Shown: positions 19,365-29,478, counted from the stretch's first letter. The stretch is DNA of 64,000 nucleotides from an uncultured Rhodobiaceae bacterium (GCA_937907245.1 CALCUM010000003.1:931501-995500); one strand, 5' to 3'. Notes: generated by a model from the sequence alone, not told the origin. Numbers and translations: made by a program.

Positions 19365-20211
19365 TCTCAAACCAGACCCGCGCCTCAATGTTTGGCGCGA
19401 TGATTTGGCGGGTGCGCATCTGCGAGCTGAGGTTTCGGCGCCACGTTTTGTTGAGGGCGAAGATTATACAATCATCGCTCCGGTCACTGCCTTGCGCCGC
19501 TCGCCCGCCGATGGGGCCCTGCAAGATAGCCAATTGCTCTATGGCGAGGGGTTTCGGGTTTATGAGATGAAAGACAGATGGGCTTGGGGGCAGGCCAATC
19601 ATGATGATTATGTTGGCTATGTGCTGGCGGAAGATTTGCAAAAAACCAGCCCTGCGATGGCCCCAACCCATAAGCTTGTGAGCTTGCGGAGTTTTATTTA
19701 CCGCGAGCCAGATATTAAAACACGGCCGCTCATGGGGGTCTGTATGGGCGCTCAGTTAAGCGTGTCTCGCTTTGAGGGTCGTTTCGCTGAGCTGTCGGAG
19801 GAGACAGGCGGCGGCTTTATGCATGCTGCGCATATTGCCCCGATGGGCGAGTTTCAAAGCCAACCGGTGGAGGTTGCGCGCCGCTTTATTGGCGCTCCGT
19901 ATTTTTGGGGCGGGCGCGAAAGCATCGGGTTGGATTGTTCGGCACTGGTGCAAACCGCCCTGATGGCCTGTGGGCTCGCGTGCCCCCGCGATAGCGATAT
20001 GCAAGAAGCCAGTCTTGGTACATCCGTTGCGGTAGCAGAGGTTGGCGACATCGTATTTTGGAAAGGCCATGTCGGGTTTTTGAGTGCGCCGAACACGTTG
20101 TTGCACGCCAATGCATTTCATATGTCGGTGGTAGAAGAAGATTTTGACGCTGCCTGCGCGCGTATCCAGAAGACAGAAGGGCCGATTACGGCGATTAAAC
20201 GCCTGGGCTAA
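19357..20211 (+). CDS. NlpC/P60 family cell-wall peptidase with N-terminal SH3-like domain
   Basis: A protein of about 284 residues. The N-terminal half carries SH3b-like sequence (YTIIAPVTALRRSP, then WAWGQANHDDYVGYV). The C-terminal NlpC/P60 domain has catalytic Cys in GLDCSALVQ near 192 and His in KGHVGFL near 236. It resembles dipeptidyl-peptidase VI-type enzymes that cut gamma-D-Glu-diaminopimelate bonds in muropeptides. No signal peptide is evident, so it may act on recycled peptides in the cytoplasm with the aminopeptidase. The likely start is TTG 19357, overlapping the pepA stop; the frame is open further upstream inside pepA, so the start is uncertain. Confidence 0.85.
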   Translation: MPNLKPDPRLNVWRDDLAGAHLRAEVSAPRFVEGEDYTIIAPVTALRRSPADGALQDSQLLYGEGFRVYEMKDRWAWGQANHDDYVGYVLAEDLQKTSPAMAPTHKLVSLRSFIYREPDIKTRPLMGVCMGAQLSVSRFEGRFAELSEETGGGFMHAAHIAPMGEFQSQPVEVARRFIGAPYFWGGRESIGLDCSALVQTALMACGLACPRDSDMQEASLGTSVAVAEVGDIVFWKGHVGFLSAPNTLLHANAFHMSVVEEDFDAACARIQKTEGPITAIKRLG

Positions 20212-20220
20212 ACACCGCCG

Positions 20221-21819
20221 CTAGAGATTTGTGTCGAGTGCGGCCGCCAGTAGATTTTTCGTATAGGTCTCGCGCGGAGCATCGAAAATTTGCGTTGCCG
20301 TTCCGGCTTCCACACAAACACCTTTTTGCATCACCATCACCTGATGGGACATCGCTCGCACGACCTTTAAATCGTGGCTGATGAATAAATAGGTTAGCCC
20401 TTTTTGCTTTTGTAGACGGCGCAACATAGTGATGATTTGCGCCTGCACCGAGCGGTCTAGGGCGCTGGTCGGCTCGTCGAGCACTAAAAACTCTGGCTCT
20501 AAAATCAAGGCGCGCGCAATGGCGATGCGTTGGCGTTGCCCGCCTGAAAATTCATGCGGATAGCGCTCGGCCGTATCAGGGTCCAGTTCCACTTCAATAA
20601 GGATATCGCGGACGCGCTGGGCCACCTCTACTTGGCTCAAATCCGGTCTATGCAGCTTCAAACCTTCAGCAATAATTTCGCCAACTGCCATGCGCGGGCT
20701 CAGCGCGCCATAGGGGTCTTGGAAAACAATTTGCATATTTTTTCGCAAACCCCGACGCGTTATTCGGTCGGTCGCGAGAACATCTGTATCGCCCAAAAAG
20801 GCCTGCCCCGTGGCCTTTTGAAGCCCCAATAAAGCCCGCCCGAGCGTGGTTTTGCCAGAGCCGCTTTCGCCCACAACGCCAAGCGTTTCTCCGCGTTTGA
20901 TAGAGAAAGAAATATCATTCACCGCTTTGACATGGGCATAGGTACGCTGCAAGAAACCGCGTTTCATTGGAAACCAAACACGTAAATTTTCGGCGCGCAC
21001 CAACTCATCGCTCGCCTTGCTTGGCGCTGGCGAGCCGCTTGGCTCCGCATCTATGAGTTTTTTAGTATAGGCGTGCTGCGGGTTTTTGAACACGGTCGCG
21101 CTTTTTCCTGTCTCCACAATCTCACCATTTTGCATGACGCAAATACGGTCGGCCATTTTTTTCACAATGCCCAAGTCATGGGTAATCAGCAAAACCGCCA
21201 TTCCCGTCTCTTTTTGCAAATCTTTCAGCAGGTCGAGAATTTGTTTTTGTATGGTTACGTCCAAAGCCGTGGTCGGCTCATCAGCAATGAGCAATTGCGG
21301 TTTATTGGCCAAGGCCATGGCAATCATGACGCGTTGGCGCTGCCCGCCCGATAGCTCATGCGGCAAAGCGCTTAGGCGCGTGTGGGCATCGGCAATGCCG
21401 ACGCGCTCCAGCAAGCGAAGGGCCTCGGCGTTTGCAGCGACGCGACCGAGCCCTTGATGCAAGGTTAATACTTCTGTGATTTGTTTCTCAATCGAATGCA
21501 GCGGGTTGAGCGAGGACATAGGCTCTTGAAAAATCATCGAGATTTTAGACCCGCGCACTTTGCGTAACTCATCTTCGCTGAGGCTTAACAGGTCTTGCCC
21601 TTGGAAATGAATTTCTCCGCCATCATGAAATGCGGCTGGGTAAGGCAGTAGTTTTAAAATCGACAAGGCACTGACAGATTTGCCAGAGCCACTTTCGCCA
21701 ACCAGCCCCAATGTTTCGCCAGCCTGTATATCAAAGCTCACACCTTTCACCGCATGGCTCACGCGGCCATCGCTGGTGAAGCCGATGCGCAAATTTTTCA
21801 AGGAAATCAGTGCGTCCAT
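20221..21819 (-). CDS. yejF: Peptide ABC transporter, double ATP-binding protein (YejF-like)
   Basis: A 532-residue protein with two complete ABC domains. Each has a Walker A (VGESGSGKS, VGESGSGKT), an ABC signature (ELSGGQRQR; EFSGGQRQR) and a Walker B (LLIADEPTTALD; FLVLDEPTSALD). This double-domain form is typical of YejF in the YejABEF importer for oligopeptides and microcin C-like compounds. It is the last of four co-directional genes, 5 bp after the YejE-like permease gene. Confidence 0.93.
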   Translation of the reverse strand: MDALISLKNLRIGFTSDGRVSHAVKGVSFDIQAGETLGLVGESGSGKSVSALSILKLLPYPAAFHDGGEIHFQGQDLLSLSEDELRKVRGSKISMIFQEPMSSLNPLHSIEKQITEVLTLHQGLGRVAANAEALRLLERVGIADAHTRLSALPHELSGGQRQRVMIAMALANKPQLLIADEPTTALDVTIQKQILDLLKDLQKETGMAVLLITHDLGIVKKMADRICVMQNGEIVETGKSATVFKNPQHAYTKKLIDAEPSGSPAPSKASDELVRAENLRVWFPMKRGFLQRTYAHVKAVNDISFSIKRGETLGVVGESGSGKTTLGRALLGLQKATGQAFLGDTDVLATDRITRRGLRKNMQIVFQDPYGALSPRMAVGEIIAEGLKLHRPDLSQVEVAQRVRDILIEVELDPDTAERYPHEFSGGQRQRIAIARALILEPEFLVLDEPTSALDRSVQAQIITMLRRLQKQKGLTYLFISHDLKVVRAMSHQVMVMQKGVCVEAGTATQIFDAPRETYTKNLLAAALDTNL

Positions 21820-21824
21820 GATAT

Positions 21825-22856
21825 CTAGCCCAGCGTCTTTCTAGGGTCGAAGGCATCGCGCACGGCCTCGCCGATGAAGATCAATAGTGACAACATAATC
21901 GCAATGGTGAAGAACCCCGAAAGGCCTAGCCAAGGCGCCTGCAAATTAGCTTTGCCTTGCGCCAATAATTCGCCCAAAGACGGCGAGCCAGGCGGCAAGC
22001 CGAAGCCGAGAAAATCAAGCGAGGTGAGGGTGGTGATGGAAGCATTTAAAATAAACGGCATGAAAGTGAGTGTGGCGACCATGGCATTGGGCAATAAATG
22101 GCGCGCCATAATGGTGGCATTGCCCACACCCAGCGCGCGCGCGGCTTCGACATATTCTAAATTGCGGGCACGCAAAAACTCGGCCCGCACAACGCCGACC
22201 AGCGACACCCAGGAGAATAATAATAAAATGCCAAGCAATATCCAAAACCCAGGCTCGATGATGGCAGCAATAATAATCAGCAAATAAAGCGTGGGCACCG
22301 ACGTCCATATTTCAATGAAACGCTGCAGCCCAAGGTCAATCCAACCGCCGAAATAGCCCTGCACGGCACCGGCCGCAATGCCGATGACGGAAGACGCCAG
22401 CGTTAGAATTAGGCCAAAGAGAACCGAAATGCGAAAGCCATAAATCAGCCGCGCGAGCACATCGCGGCCTTGGTCATCTGTACCCAGCCAATTTTGTGCG
22501 CTCGGTGGCGAGGGCGCTGGCTGCGTTAAATCAAGGTTTATCGTATTGTAGCTATAGCGCAGCGGCGGCCAGATGATCGTGCCCCCTTTTCCCTCAATCA
22601 GCTCGATGACAAAAGGATCTCGGTAATCGGCTTCGGTCGCAAAATCACCACCAAATTCGGTCTCGGCATAAGTTGCGAATACAGGGGCATAAATGGCACC
22701 TTCATGGTGGATGAGAAGCGGCTTGTCATTGGCTAGAAATTCGGCAAACAGAGTGACAAGGAACAAGCCAGCAAACAGCCATAGGGAGACGAGCCCACGC
22801 CGGTTGGCTTTAAAATTGCGCCAACGGCGCTGATTTAGCGGGGACACAAGCATCAC
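21825..22856 (-). CDS. yejE: Peptide ABC transporter permease (YejE-like)
   Basis: A 343-residue inner-membrane permease of the DppC/OppC group. An N-terminal helix is followed by a ~100-residue periplasmic loop characteristic of YejE ([20 protein letters not shown]). The permease core carries the EAA-loop region [17 protein letters not shown] that contacts the ATPase. The start overlaps the YejB-like stop by 4 nt, indicating translational coupling. Confidence 0.92.
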   Translation of the reverse strand: MMLVSPLNQRRWRNFKANRRGLVSLWLFAGLFLVTLFAEFLANDKPLLIHHEGAIYAPVFATYAETEFGGDFATEADYRDPFVIELIEGKGGTIIWPPLRYSYNTINLDLTQPAPSPPSAQNWLGTDDQGRDVLARLIYGFRISVLFGLILTLASSVIGIAAGAVQGYFGGWIDLGLQRFIEIWTSVPTLYLLIIIAAIIEPGFWILLGILLLFSWVSLVGVVRAEFLRARNLEYVEAARALGVGNATIMARHLLPNAMVATLTFMPFILNASITTLTSLDFLGFGLPPGSPSLGELLAQGKANLQAPWLGLSGFFTIAIMLSLLIFIGEAVRDAFDPRKTLG

Positions 22857-23959
22857 CCGCCCCCTTGCGCAGAGAAATCAATCCGCGGATCGACCCACAT
22901 ATAGGTGATGTCAGAGATAAGCGTGACAAGAAGCCCAACAAGGCCAAAGATATAAAGCGAGGCAAAAACCACCGGATAATCGCGGTTGATGATGCTCTCG
23001 TAAGACAATAGCCCAAGGCCATCGAGCGAGAAAATAGTCTCGATAAGCAGCGAGCCTGTAAAAAACGCGCCGATGAAAGCACCCGGAAAACCGGCGATGA
23101 CGATGAGCATCGCATTGCGAAACACATGGCCATATAAAACCCGCCTCTCGGACAGCCCTTTGGCGCGCGCGGTGACGACATATTGCTTTCTAATCTCATC
23201 TAAGAATGCGTTTTTTGTTAGCAAGCTGGTGGTCGCAAAACCCGAGATGGAAAGAGCCAAGACAGGCAGAAAAATATGCCAGAGATAATCTAAGGCTTTT
23301 CCGGTCAGGCTCAATTGGTCGAAATTATCAGACGTCAATCCGCGCAGAGGGAACCAGTCGAAATATGATCCGCCGGCAAATAAAACGATGAGGACCACGG
23401 CAAATAAAAATCCGGGAATCGCATAGCCGACGATAATTACGCCAGAGGTCCAGATATCAAAAGCGCTGCCATCGCGGCGCGCTTTGGCGATGCCTAAGGG
23501 TATGGAAATAAAATAAGTTAGCAAAGTGGCCCAAAGCCCAAGCGTAATAGAAACCGGAAGTTTTTCTTTAATCAGATCAAGAACCGGAATATCGCGATAG
23601 TAGCTCTCGCCAAAATCGAAGCGAACATAGTCTTTCACCAATTTGAAAAACCGCTCATGGGCTGGTTTGTCGAAACCAAATTGGACTTCTAACTCGGCAA
23701 TAAACTCGGGGTCGAGGCCTTGGGCCCCGCGATATTTGCTGCCGGCTGCGGCTTGTGCGGCCGCGCCTTGCATGCCGCCAGAGCCATCTTGCGCGCTGGT
23801 AAAGCGCGAGGTGGCGCCCACATCATGGCCTTGTAATTGGGCGATGACACGCTCCACTGGCCCGCCAGGGGCGAATTGCACAATGGCAAAGCTAATCGCC
23901 ATAATGCCGAAAATCGTCGGCACCATCAGCAATAAACGGCGAAGAATATAAGCACCCAT
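22853..23959 (-). CDS. yejB: Peptide ABC transporter permease (YejB-like)
   Basis: A 368-residue permease of the DppB/OppB group. It starts with the family-typical [20 protein letters not shown]. The EAA region [20 protein letters not shown] is near residue 240. A periplasmic insertion around 45-80, rich in Gly/Ala/Gln ([20 protein letters not shown]), is usual in YejB proteins. A GAGGGAG element precedes the ATG at slightly long spacing. It follows the binding-protein gene by 86 bp. Confidence 0.92.
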   Translation of the reverse strand: MGAYILRRLLLMVPTIFGIMAISFAIVQFAPGGPVERVIAQLQGHDVGATSRFTSAQDGSGGMQGAAAQAAAGSKYRGAQGLDPEFIAELEVQFGFDKPAHERFFKLVKDYVRFDFGESYYRDIPVLDLIKEKLPVSITLGLWATLLTYFISIPLGIAKARRDGSAFDIWTSGVIIVGYAIPGFLFAVVLIVLFAGGSYFDWFPLRGLTSDNFDQLSLTGKALDYLWHIFLPVLALSISGFATTSLLTKNAFLDEIRKQYVVTARAKGLSERRVLYGHVFRNAMLIVIAGFPGAFIGAFFTGSLLIETIFSLDGLGLLSYESIINRDYPVVFASLYIFGLVGLLVTLISDITYMWVDPRIDFSAQGGG

Positions 23960-24045
23960 GGGTGACGAAACTCCCTCAAGACGTGAGTTAGAGACTAAGC
24001 AAGATTGGGCCTAATTATGTCACGAGTTCGACGCGCGGCAAGTTT

Positions 24046-25845
24046 TTAACGCGCCTCTTTCCACCATAAACTGGGAAACCCTAGCCCGTGTTTTGGCATT
24101 GGGTCTGGGCGTTTCAAGCCCTTCCAATAGGCCAAACGCTCATGCGGCGAATGCCATTGCGGCATCACATAATGATTGGAAATCAACACGCGGTCGAGCG
24201 CGCGCGTGGCGGTAATCAGGGCCTCGCGCGATTCCGCAAAAATAAGGGTTTCGACCAATGCGTCGACGGCCGGGTTTTGAATGCCGATATAATTGCGTCC
24301 CCCTGGCTGGCTGGCGGCCGAGGAAGACCAATAATTGCGCTGCTCATTGCCCGGCGAAAGCGATTGGCCAAAGCCGGTCACAATCGCATCATAGTCGTAA
24401 TTGGTGACGCGGTTTTGATATTGGGTTGGATCAATCGTGCGAATTTTGGCGTCAATGCCCAGTTTGGCGAGGTTCTTTATATAGGGCGCCACAATGCGCT
24501 CGAAAGCAGGCTGCACCAATAAAAACTCGATGGTAAATGGCTTTCCGTTTTTTTTCAGTTTGCCATCTTCAATGTTCCATCCTGCCTTCTGCAGCAAAGC
24601 GCGCGCTTTTCGTAGGTGCTTGCGAATATTGCCCGAGCCATCACTGACGGGGTTTTGAAATAGCGGGCCAAATGTTTTGGCCGGCAGCTGCTCGCGCCAC
24701 GGGGCCAGCAGTTTTAACTCGGCTTTGGAAGGTGTGCCGTTAGCGGCTAATTCGGAACCCTGAAAAAACGACCCCGTGCGGGCATATTGTCCATAAAACA
24801 GGTTCTTTTTGGTCCACTCAAAATCATAGGCCCAATTCAAAGCCTCGCGAACATGAATGTCGTCGAAGCGGGGGCGGCGCAGGTTGAAAACAAAACCTTG
24901 CATGCCTGCAGGGTTTTCTAGCGCGATGATTTCTTTGGTTTTTTGTCCGCTGCGAACGGCTGGTGTGTCATATCCTGTGGCCCAAATGCGCGAGGAGAAC
25001 TCGCGGCGATAATCAATCTCGCCAGCTTTTAAAGCTTCAAAGGCGACGGTGTCATCGCCAAAATAGACATATTTAATGCGGTCGATATTGTGCTTGCCGC
25101 GGTTCACGTTCAAGTCTTTGCCCCAATAATCGGTGCGCCGCGAATAGGTAATCGCGCGACCTGCATCTACTGCCTCGATTTCATAGGCGCCCGAGACGGG
25201 CGGAATTTCCAGTGTGGTATTGGCCAGCGAGCGTTGATTGGCGTTCCAATAGGCTTTTTTCAAAATCGGTAATTGGCCCAAAATCATTGGCAATTCGCGG
25301 TTTCCTGTCTGGCCGAAGCGGAAGGTTATTTCGTGCGGGGAGGCAATGTCATAGCCCACCACATCGCCATAATAGGCGCGAAAAGACGGGTTCGCCTTTT
25401 TCAGCGCGGTCAAAGAAAACGCAACATCTTCTGCGGTAATAGGGCTGCCATCGGAAAAGCGCGCTTGGCGCCGCAGCTTAAAACTGACGGAAGAAAAATC
25501 GCTAGGGTGTTTGACAGCTTCGGCAATCAATCCATAATTAGCGCTCGCTTCATTCATCGACCCAGTCATTAATGTGTCGTGCAAAAGCCCTAGGCCCTCG
25601 GCTGCATTGCCCTTGATGGTGAAAGAATTGAGATTATCAAAAGAGCCGATGGCGGCAATTTTTACCTCACCGCCCTTGGGTGCCTCGGGGTTCACATAAG
25701 GGAAATGGGCAAAGTTTTTTTTCAAATCAGGCTTGCCAAATAATGACAGGCCATGGCGCCACTCATCGGCGTGGCTTAGAGATGGCACGCAGAGTATCGC
25801 CAATGCCAGACAGAAATATTTCAGTTTGGAGATAGAATAGGCCAT
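24046..25845 (-). CDS. yejA: Extracellular solute-binding protein of peptide ABC transporter (YejA-like)
   Basis: A 599-residue periplasmic binding protein of family 5 (SBP_bac_5). The first ~26 residues are a signal peptide ending SLSHA. Family segments such as FNLRRPRFDDIHVREALNWA and ITAEDVAFSLTALK are clear. YGQYARTGSFFQGSELA is typical of YejA. ATG 25845 has a GGAGC rbs and starts directly at the signal peptide; an earlier in-frame start at 25962 would lie across a terminator and is rejected. It captures peptides for the membrane components encoded next. Confidence 0.93.
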   Translation of the reverse strand: MAYSISKLKYFCLALAILCVPSLSHADEWRHGLSLFGKPDLKKNFAHFPYVNPEAPKGGEVKIAAIGSFDNLNSFTIKGNAAEGLGLLHDTLMTGSMNEASANYGLIAEAVKHPSDFSSVSFKLRRQARFSDGSPITAEDVAFSLTALKKANPSFRAYYGDVVGYDIASPHEITFRFGQTGNRELPMILGQLPILKKAYWNANQRSLANTTLEIPPVSGAYEIEAVDAGRAITYSRRTDYWGKDLNVNRGKHNIDRIKYVYFGDDTVAFEALKAGEIDYRREFSSRIWATGYDTPAVRSGQKTKEIIALENPAGMQGFVFNLRRPRFDDIHVREALNWAYDFEWTKKNLFYGQYARTGSFFQGSELAANGTPSKAELKLLAPWREQLPAKTFGPLFQNPVSDGSGNIRKHLRKARALLQKAGWNIEDGKLKKNGKPFTIEFLLVQPAFERIVAPYIKNLAKLGIDAKIRTIDPTQYQNRVTNYDYDAIVTGFGQSLSPGNEQRNYWSSSAASQPGGRNYIGIQNPAVDALVETLIFAESREALITATRALDRVLISNHYVMPQWHSPHERLAYWKGLKRPDPMPKHGLGFPSLWWKEAR

Positions 25846-25902
25846 GTCAGCTCCGACTTTTTTACGAGAGTGCGTGAGACAAAGAGTATGTCTTGATAAC
25901 GG

Positions 25903-25944
25903 CAAAAAAACAAACGCCGCGAGCAAGCAGGCTTGCACGCGGCG
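25903..25944 (-). terminator. Rho-independent terminator of cycM
   Basis: On the minus strand a near-perfect stem CGCCGCG-T-GCAAGC, loop CT, GCTTGC-T-CGCGGCG is followed by TTTGTTTTTTT. It lies just after the cycM stop codon and before the yejA start, separating the two transcription units. Confidence 0.92.
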
Positions 25945-25971
25945 ATAGGTCTTCCAGCTCACGAAACCTGA

Positions 25972-26487
25972 TTATTTCAAGTTGTCCAAGTAAGCGATGA
26001 TGTTGGCGCGGTCACTGGCTTTGCGCAATCCAGCAAAAGCCATGCTGGTGCCTGCGACGTATTTTTTCGGGTTCAACAAAAAGCCGTTCAAGGCTTCATA
26101 ATCCCAATTTCCGCCTAAGTCGGTCAGCGCGCTTGAGTAGTTAAAGCCGGCGGCTTTCGCTACCGGGCGATCGACGACACCGTAAAGAGCCGGGCCAATT
26201 TTATTGGCACCACCGTTTTCGAAATTGTGGCAAGAGAGACATTTTTTCGCTGTTTTCTCGCCTTTTTCAATCGAAGCCGTTTGCAGCAATTCGAGAATGG
26301 AGACTTCGGCAACCGCAGCAACGGCTGCGCTCGGCGCGCCTTCTTCTTCCACGCCCTCAACAACATAGGCTTGTGGATTTGCGGGTTCGGCATGAAATAA
26401 AATATCGCCCAAATTTTGCACGCCAAGATAGACCAGCAAGGTAAACAAGACGGCACCAAAGATTTTATTTAGCTCAAAACTATCCAT
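25972..26487 (-). CDS. cycM: Membrane-anchored cytochrome c (CycM/c552 type)
   Basis: A 171-residue class I cytochrome c. An uncleaved N-terminal helix (~9-30) anchors it in the inner membrane, an Ala/Glu-rich linker follows (~38-60), and the heme domain carries CLSCH (CxxCH) near residue 85. The distal methionine ligand lies in GTSMAFAG. Such proteins carry electrons from the bc1 complex to terminal oxidases in alphaproteobacteria. ATG 26487 follows a GGAG rbs, preferred over the in-frame start at 26514. It is divergent from kdsB, and the neighbourhood cycM/kdsB/pheA is, to my knowledge, conserved in many alphaproteobacteria. Confidence 0.94.
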   Translation of the reverse strand: MDSFELNKIFGAVLFTLLVYLGVQNLGDILFHAEPANPQAYVVEGVEEEGAPSAAVAAVAEVSILELLQTASIEKGEKTAKKCLSCHNFENGGANKIGPALYGVVDRPVAKAAGFNYSSALTDLGGNWDYEALNGFLLNPKKYVAGTSMAFAGLRKASDRANIIAYLDNLK

Positions 26488-26696
26488 GACTTTTCTCCAA
26501 GGTGTCTTTCTCACGCCGTTTGTCTCTCTGTCGAGGCCGAAACGCGTGTTCTTAAAATTTCGCGCAGCTTACGCTTTTCAGCCTGTTTAGGCTTGCGGCG
26601 TAGCGTCGCACAGATTAGGAAATGAAGGCAGGATATGCAATACGCAAACAGCCGCCTGAAACAAGGCCCCGCATGGGGGCGAAGAGAGACCGTAAG

Positions 26697-27434
26697 ATGA
26701 GTGCTAAAAACCCGATTGTTTTAATTCCAGCCCGCATGGCCTCCACTCGCTTGCCCAATAAGCCGATGGCCGATATTTGCGGCCTGCCGATGATTGTACA
26801 GGTTTGGCACCGCGCTATGGCGGCCGATTGTGGCCGCGTGGTCGTGGCGGCAGCCGAGCGCGAAGTGGCGGAGGCTGTCCTCGACGCTGGCGGCGAAGCT
26901 GTCTTGACCGCCCCCGATTTACCGTCGGGCTCAGACCGTATTTATGCCGCCTTGCAGCAAGTCGATGGCGCGGGCGCCCATGACGCGATTATTAATTTAC
27001 AGGGCGATTTGCCGACGCTAGATCCGCATCTGGTAAAAACCACTTTGGCCACCCTAGAAGGCTTCGATATGTCGACGCTGGTGGCTGAGATTACCTCGCC
27101 CGAAGAACGCGATAACCCGAATGTCGTCAAAGCGGTTTTATCGCTGACCCAGGCTGACAAAGGCCGCGCGCTTTATTTTACCCGTGCCACCGCGCCTAGC
27201 GGCGAGGGCCCACTGTATCATCACATCGGCATTTACGGCTATACGCGCGAAGCGCTGGAAAAATTTGTTACGCTGTCGCCATCACCCCTGGAGCAGCGCG
27301 AGCGCCTTGAGCAATTGCGGGCGCTAGAAGCGGGCATGTCGATTGCGGCGGCCGTGGTGGATACGGTGCCGGTGGGCGTCGATACGCCCGAAGATTTGGC
27401 GCATGCCGAGCGCGTGCTGAAAGAAGGAAAGTAG
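26697..27434 (+). CDS. kdsB: 3-deoxy-manno-octulosonate cytidylyltransferase
   Basis: A 245-residue nucleotidyltransferase that activates Kdo as CMP-Kdo for lipopolysaccharide core synthesis. The N-terminal ipARxxSxRLPxKP pattern appears as [15 protein letters not shown], and [11 protein letters not shown] contains the metal-binding aspartate. Length is normal. ATG 26697 gives the canonical N-terminus; the open frame back to 26622 is ignored. pheA starts 3 bp after its stop, so the two are co-transcribed. It shows that the cell makes Kdo-containing LPS. Confidence 0.96.
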   Translation: MSAKNPIVLIPARMASTRLPNKPMADICGLPMIVQVWHRAMAADCGRVVVAAAEREVAEAVLDAGGEAVLTAPDLPSGSDRIYAALQQVDGAGAHDAIINLQGDLPTLDPHLVKTTLATLEGFDMSTLVAEITSPEERDNPNVVKAVLSLTQADKGRALYFTRATAPSGEGPLYHHIGIYGYTREALEKFVTLSPSPLEQRERLEQLRALEAGMSIAAAVVDTVPVGVDTPEDLAHAERVLKEGK

Positions 27435-27437
27435 AAA

Positions 27438-28295
27438 ATGGGAAAAATCGCATTTCAAGGAGAGCTGGGCGCCAATTCGCATATTGCCTGCCAGACCCAA
27501 TATGGCGACATGGAACCCTTGCCGTGCGCTACCTTTGATGACGCTTTCGCAGCGCTAAAATCAGGCGAAGCCGATTTGGCCATGATGCCCGTTGAAAATA
27601 CGGTTGCGGGTCGCGTGGCGGATATTCATCGGCTACTGCCAGGCTCTAACCTTTACATTATCGGTGAGCATTTCATGCGCGTGAACCATTGTTTGCTGGC
27701 CTTGCCGGGCACACAGGAAAGCGATTTAACCCATGTGCATAGCCATGAAATGGCGCTCGGCCAATGCCGCAACATTATCGCCGAGCTGGGCTTAACGCCG
27801 CTAGTGGCCGCTGATACGGCCGGCAGCGCGCGCGATTTGAGCGCCAGCCAGACGCCAAACCATGGCGCCATTGCCTCACGGCTGGCGGGCGAGATTTATG
27901 GTCTCGATGTGTTGCGCGAAAATATTGAAGACAGCCAAAGCAATACGACGCGGTTTCTGGTGATGTCGGCGACGCCCGATGATGCCGACCCCAATGCTAG
28001 CGATGCGCCGAGCGAAGAGATTATTACCAGTTTCATTTTCCGTGTCCGCAACACGCCGTCGGCTTTGTATAAAGCCTTGGGCGGGTTCGCGACCAATAAT
28101 GTCAATATGACCAAGCTCGAGAGCTATCAGCCCAATGGATTTTTGGCGACGCAGTTCTATGCCGATATCGAAGGTCATCCCGATAGCGAGCCGGTACGTT
28201 TGGCGCTGGAAGAGCTGAATTTCTATTGCTCCAAAATGGATATTTTGGGCGTCTATAAAGCCGCGCCAGAACGCGCGGCTTTAAAAGACGCCTAA
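27438..28295 (+). CDS. pheA: Prephenate dehydratase
   Basis: A 285-residue monofunctional prephenate dehydratase making phenylpyruvate for phenylalanine synthesis. The catalytic domain (~1-185) includes MPVENTVAGRV and the TRF motif SNTTRFLVM. A C-terminal ACT domain (~195-275), with SALYKALGGFATNNVNMTKL, provides feedback inhibition by phenylalanine. There is no chorismate mutase domain, as is usual in alphaproteobacteria. It is the second gene of the kdsB-pheA pair. Confidence 0.96.
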   Translation: MGKIAFQGELGANSHIACQTQYGDMEPLPCATFDDAFAALKSGEADLAMMPVENTVAGRVADIHRLLPGSNLYIIGEHFMRVNHCLLALPGTQESDLTHVHSHEMALGQCRNIIAELGLTPLVAADTAGSARDLSASQTPNHGAIASRLAGEIYGLDVLRENIEDSQSNTTRFLVMSATPDDADPNASDAPSEEIITSFIFRVRNTPSALYKALGGFATNNVNMTKLESYQPNGFLATQFYADIEGHPDSEPVRLALEELNFYCSKMDILGVYKAAPERAALKDA

Positions 28296-28317
28296 AAATT
28301 ACTCTCCGCCTATTGAC

Positions 28318-28425
28318 CGCCTTCGGTCTCTACTCGGCGCCTTCAATCTCTACTCAGCGCCTTCGGTCTCTACTCAGCGCCTTCCGTCTCTATTCAGCGC
28401 CTTCCGTCTCTATTCAGCGCCTTCG
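28318..28425. repeat. 20-bp tandem repeat, five copies, grown from the 3' end of nudC
   Basis: Five head-to-tail 20-bp units of the form cttcggtctctactcagcgc fill the gap between convergent pheA and nudC and run into nudC. On the minus strand the nudC-proximal unit supplies the last codons (…Gly-Ala-Glu) and the TAG stop. The others repeat this after the stop with small changes (tatt/tact, cggt/ccgt/caat). There are no variable spacers, so it is not CRISPR. Confidence 0.9.
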
Positions 28426-29354
28426 GCGAAGGCTTTCATCAATTGATGCGCGATGGCCATTTCGGGCGGAACGCCAAGCGGCCCTTGGCCAGCCATCGAC
28501 GAAATAATATCGCTACGCGAAACCCAGCGCGCTTCTTCGAGTTCCACTTCATCGACCTGAATGTCGCGATGCGCCGCCTTGGCCATACAGCCGATCATCA
28601 AAGAGCCCGGAAACGGCCAAGGTTGCGAGCCTAAATAGCTCACACTCGACACTTCAATACCGGCCTCTTCCATCAGTTCGCGCGCGACCGCTTCTTCCAA
28701 GGTCTCGCCGGGTTCCATAAAGCCTGCCAAGGCGCTTAGCATGCCGTCAGGCCAGCCGCGTTGGCGCCCGAGCAAGCAATCTTCGCCATGGGTGGCCAGC
28801 ATAATGACCACCGGGTCGGTGCGTGGAAAATGTTCGGTGCCGCAATTATCGCATTTGCGTTTATAGCCGCCTTCGGCGCTTTGGCTGGCGTGGCCGCATT
28901 GCGCGCAAAATGGCGTGCGGAGGTTCCAATCCAACATGCCTTTGGCCTGTGCCAAAATGGCCAGCTCGGTGCGTGCCATATCGCCAGCCGCGGCGAGGCC
29001 GCGTAAATCCTCAAAATGCCCCATGCCTTTGAAAGGCCCCATGTCTTCGGGCGCGCTCATATGGCTGATGTCGGCGGCAAATAATGGTTTTTGGCGCCGG
29101 TTGAGCCCGAGAAAAACCACTTGCATGGTGTCGCTCCAAGCCTCGCCAAAAGCGGCTTTGGGCAAATAGCCCACATCGCGCCCATCGCCAGGTTGCAGCT
29201 CTGGCAATACCAGCGGGTTCAATTGCCACAGCGGCACAATCAAAGCGTCGTCGGAGGCAAGCTGGGCGGCCACCCAGTCAGGGTTCGGGCGCAAATGACC
29301 CGCTCGGTCTAGCGGATTATTGGCGAACATAATGGGGTTATCGGGCAGGGCCAT
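28410..29354 (-). CDS. nudC: NAD(+) diphosphatase NudC (possible RNA NAD-decapping enzyme)
   Basis: A 314-residue Nudix hydrolase of the NudC type. A four-cysteine zinc ribbon (CAQCGHAS…CDNCGTEH) lies near the middle. The Nudix box is GFMEPGETLEEAVAREL followed by MEEAGI, and the SQPWPFPGSLM motif that defines NADH-specific members is present. It splits NAD(H) to NMN(H) and AMP, and in E. coli removes NAD caps from RNA. ATG 29354 is chosen because GGAG lies upstream. Its last codons are part of a 20-bp tandem duplication. Confidence 0.95.
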   Translation of the reverse strand: MALPDNPIMFANNPLDRAGHLRPNPDWVAAQLASDDALIVPLWQLNPLVLPELQPGDGRDVGYLPKAAFGEAWSDTMQVVFLGLNRRQKPLFAADISHMSAPEDMGPFKGMGHFEDLRGLAAAGDMARTELAILAQAKGMLDWNLRTPFCAQCGHASQSAEGGYKRKCDNCGTEHFPRTDPVVIMLATHGEDCLLGRQRGWPDGMLSALAGFMEPGETLEEAVARELMEEAGIEVSSVSYLGSQPWPFPGSLMIGCMAKAAHRDIQVDEVELEEARWVSRSDIISSMAGQGPLGVPPEMAIAHQLMKAFAEGAE

Positions 29355-29442
29355 GACTATCTCCGGGGAACGGCTTAAAATAATGGCGCAGATTGGCATG
29401 GCTTTTCTTTAGGGGCAAGCCTTCGCGTCTCCTCTTGAGCCC

Positions 29443-29478
29443 CCTATCGAAGCTCCTATCGAGGCTCCTATCGAATGT
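29443..29478. repeat. 12-bp direct repeat, three copies, upstream of nudC
   Basis: Three adjacent imperfect copies of cctatcgaagct lie between the nudC start and the SRP RNA promoter. This is another short tandem duplication of the kind seen at several intergenic spots here. No function is evident. Confidence 0.75.

Noticed and set aside
25846-25962. Longer N-terminus for the YejA-like protein
   Set aside because: The extra frame crosses a strong rho-independent terminator of the upstream gene, and the signal peptide begins at ATG 25845.
28318-28425. Possible CRISPR array
   Set aside because: The 20-bp units are directly adjacent with no variable spacers and no cas genes are near.
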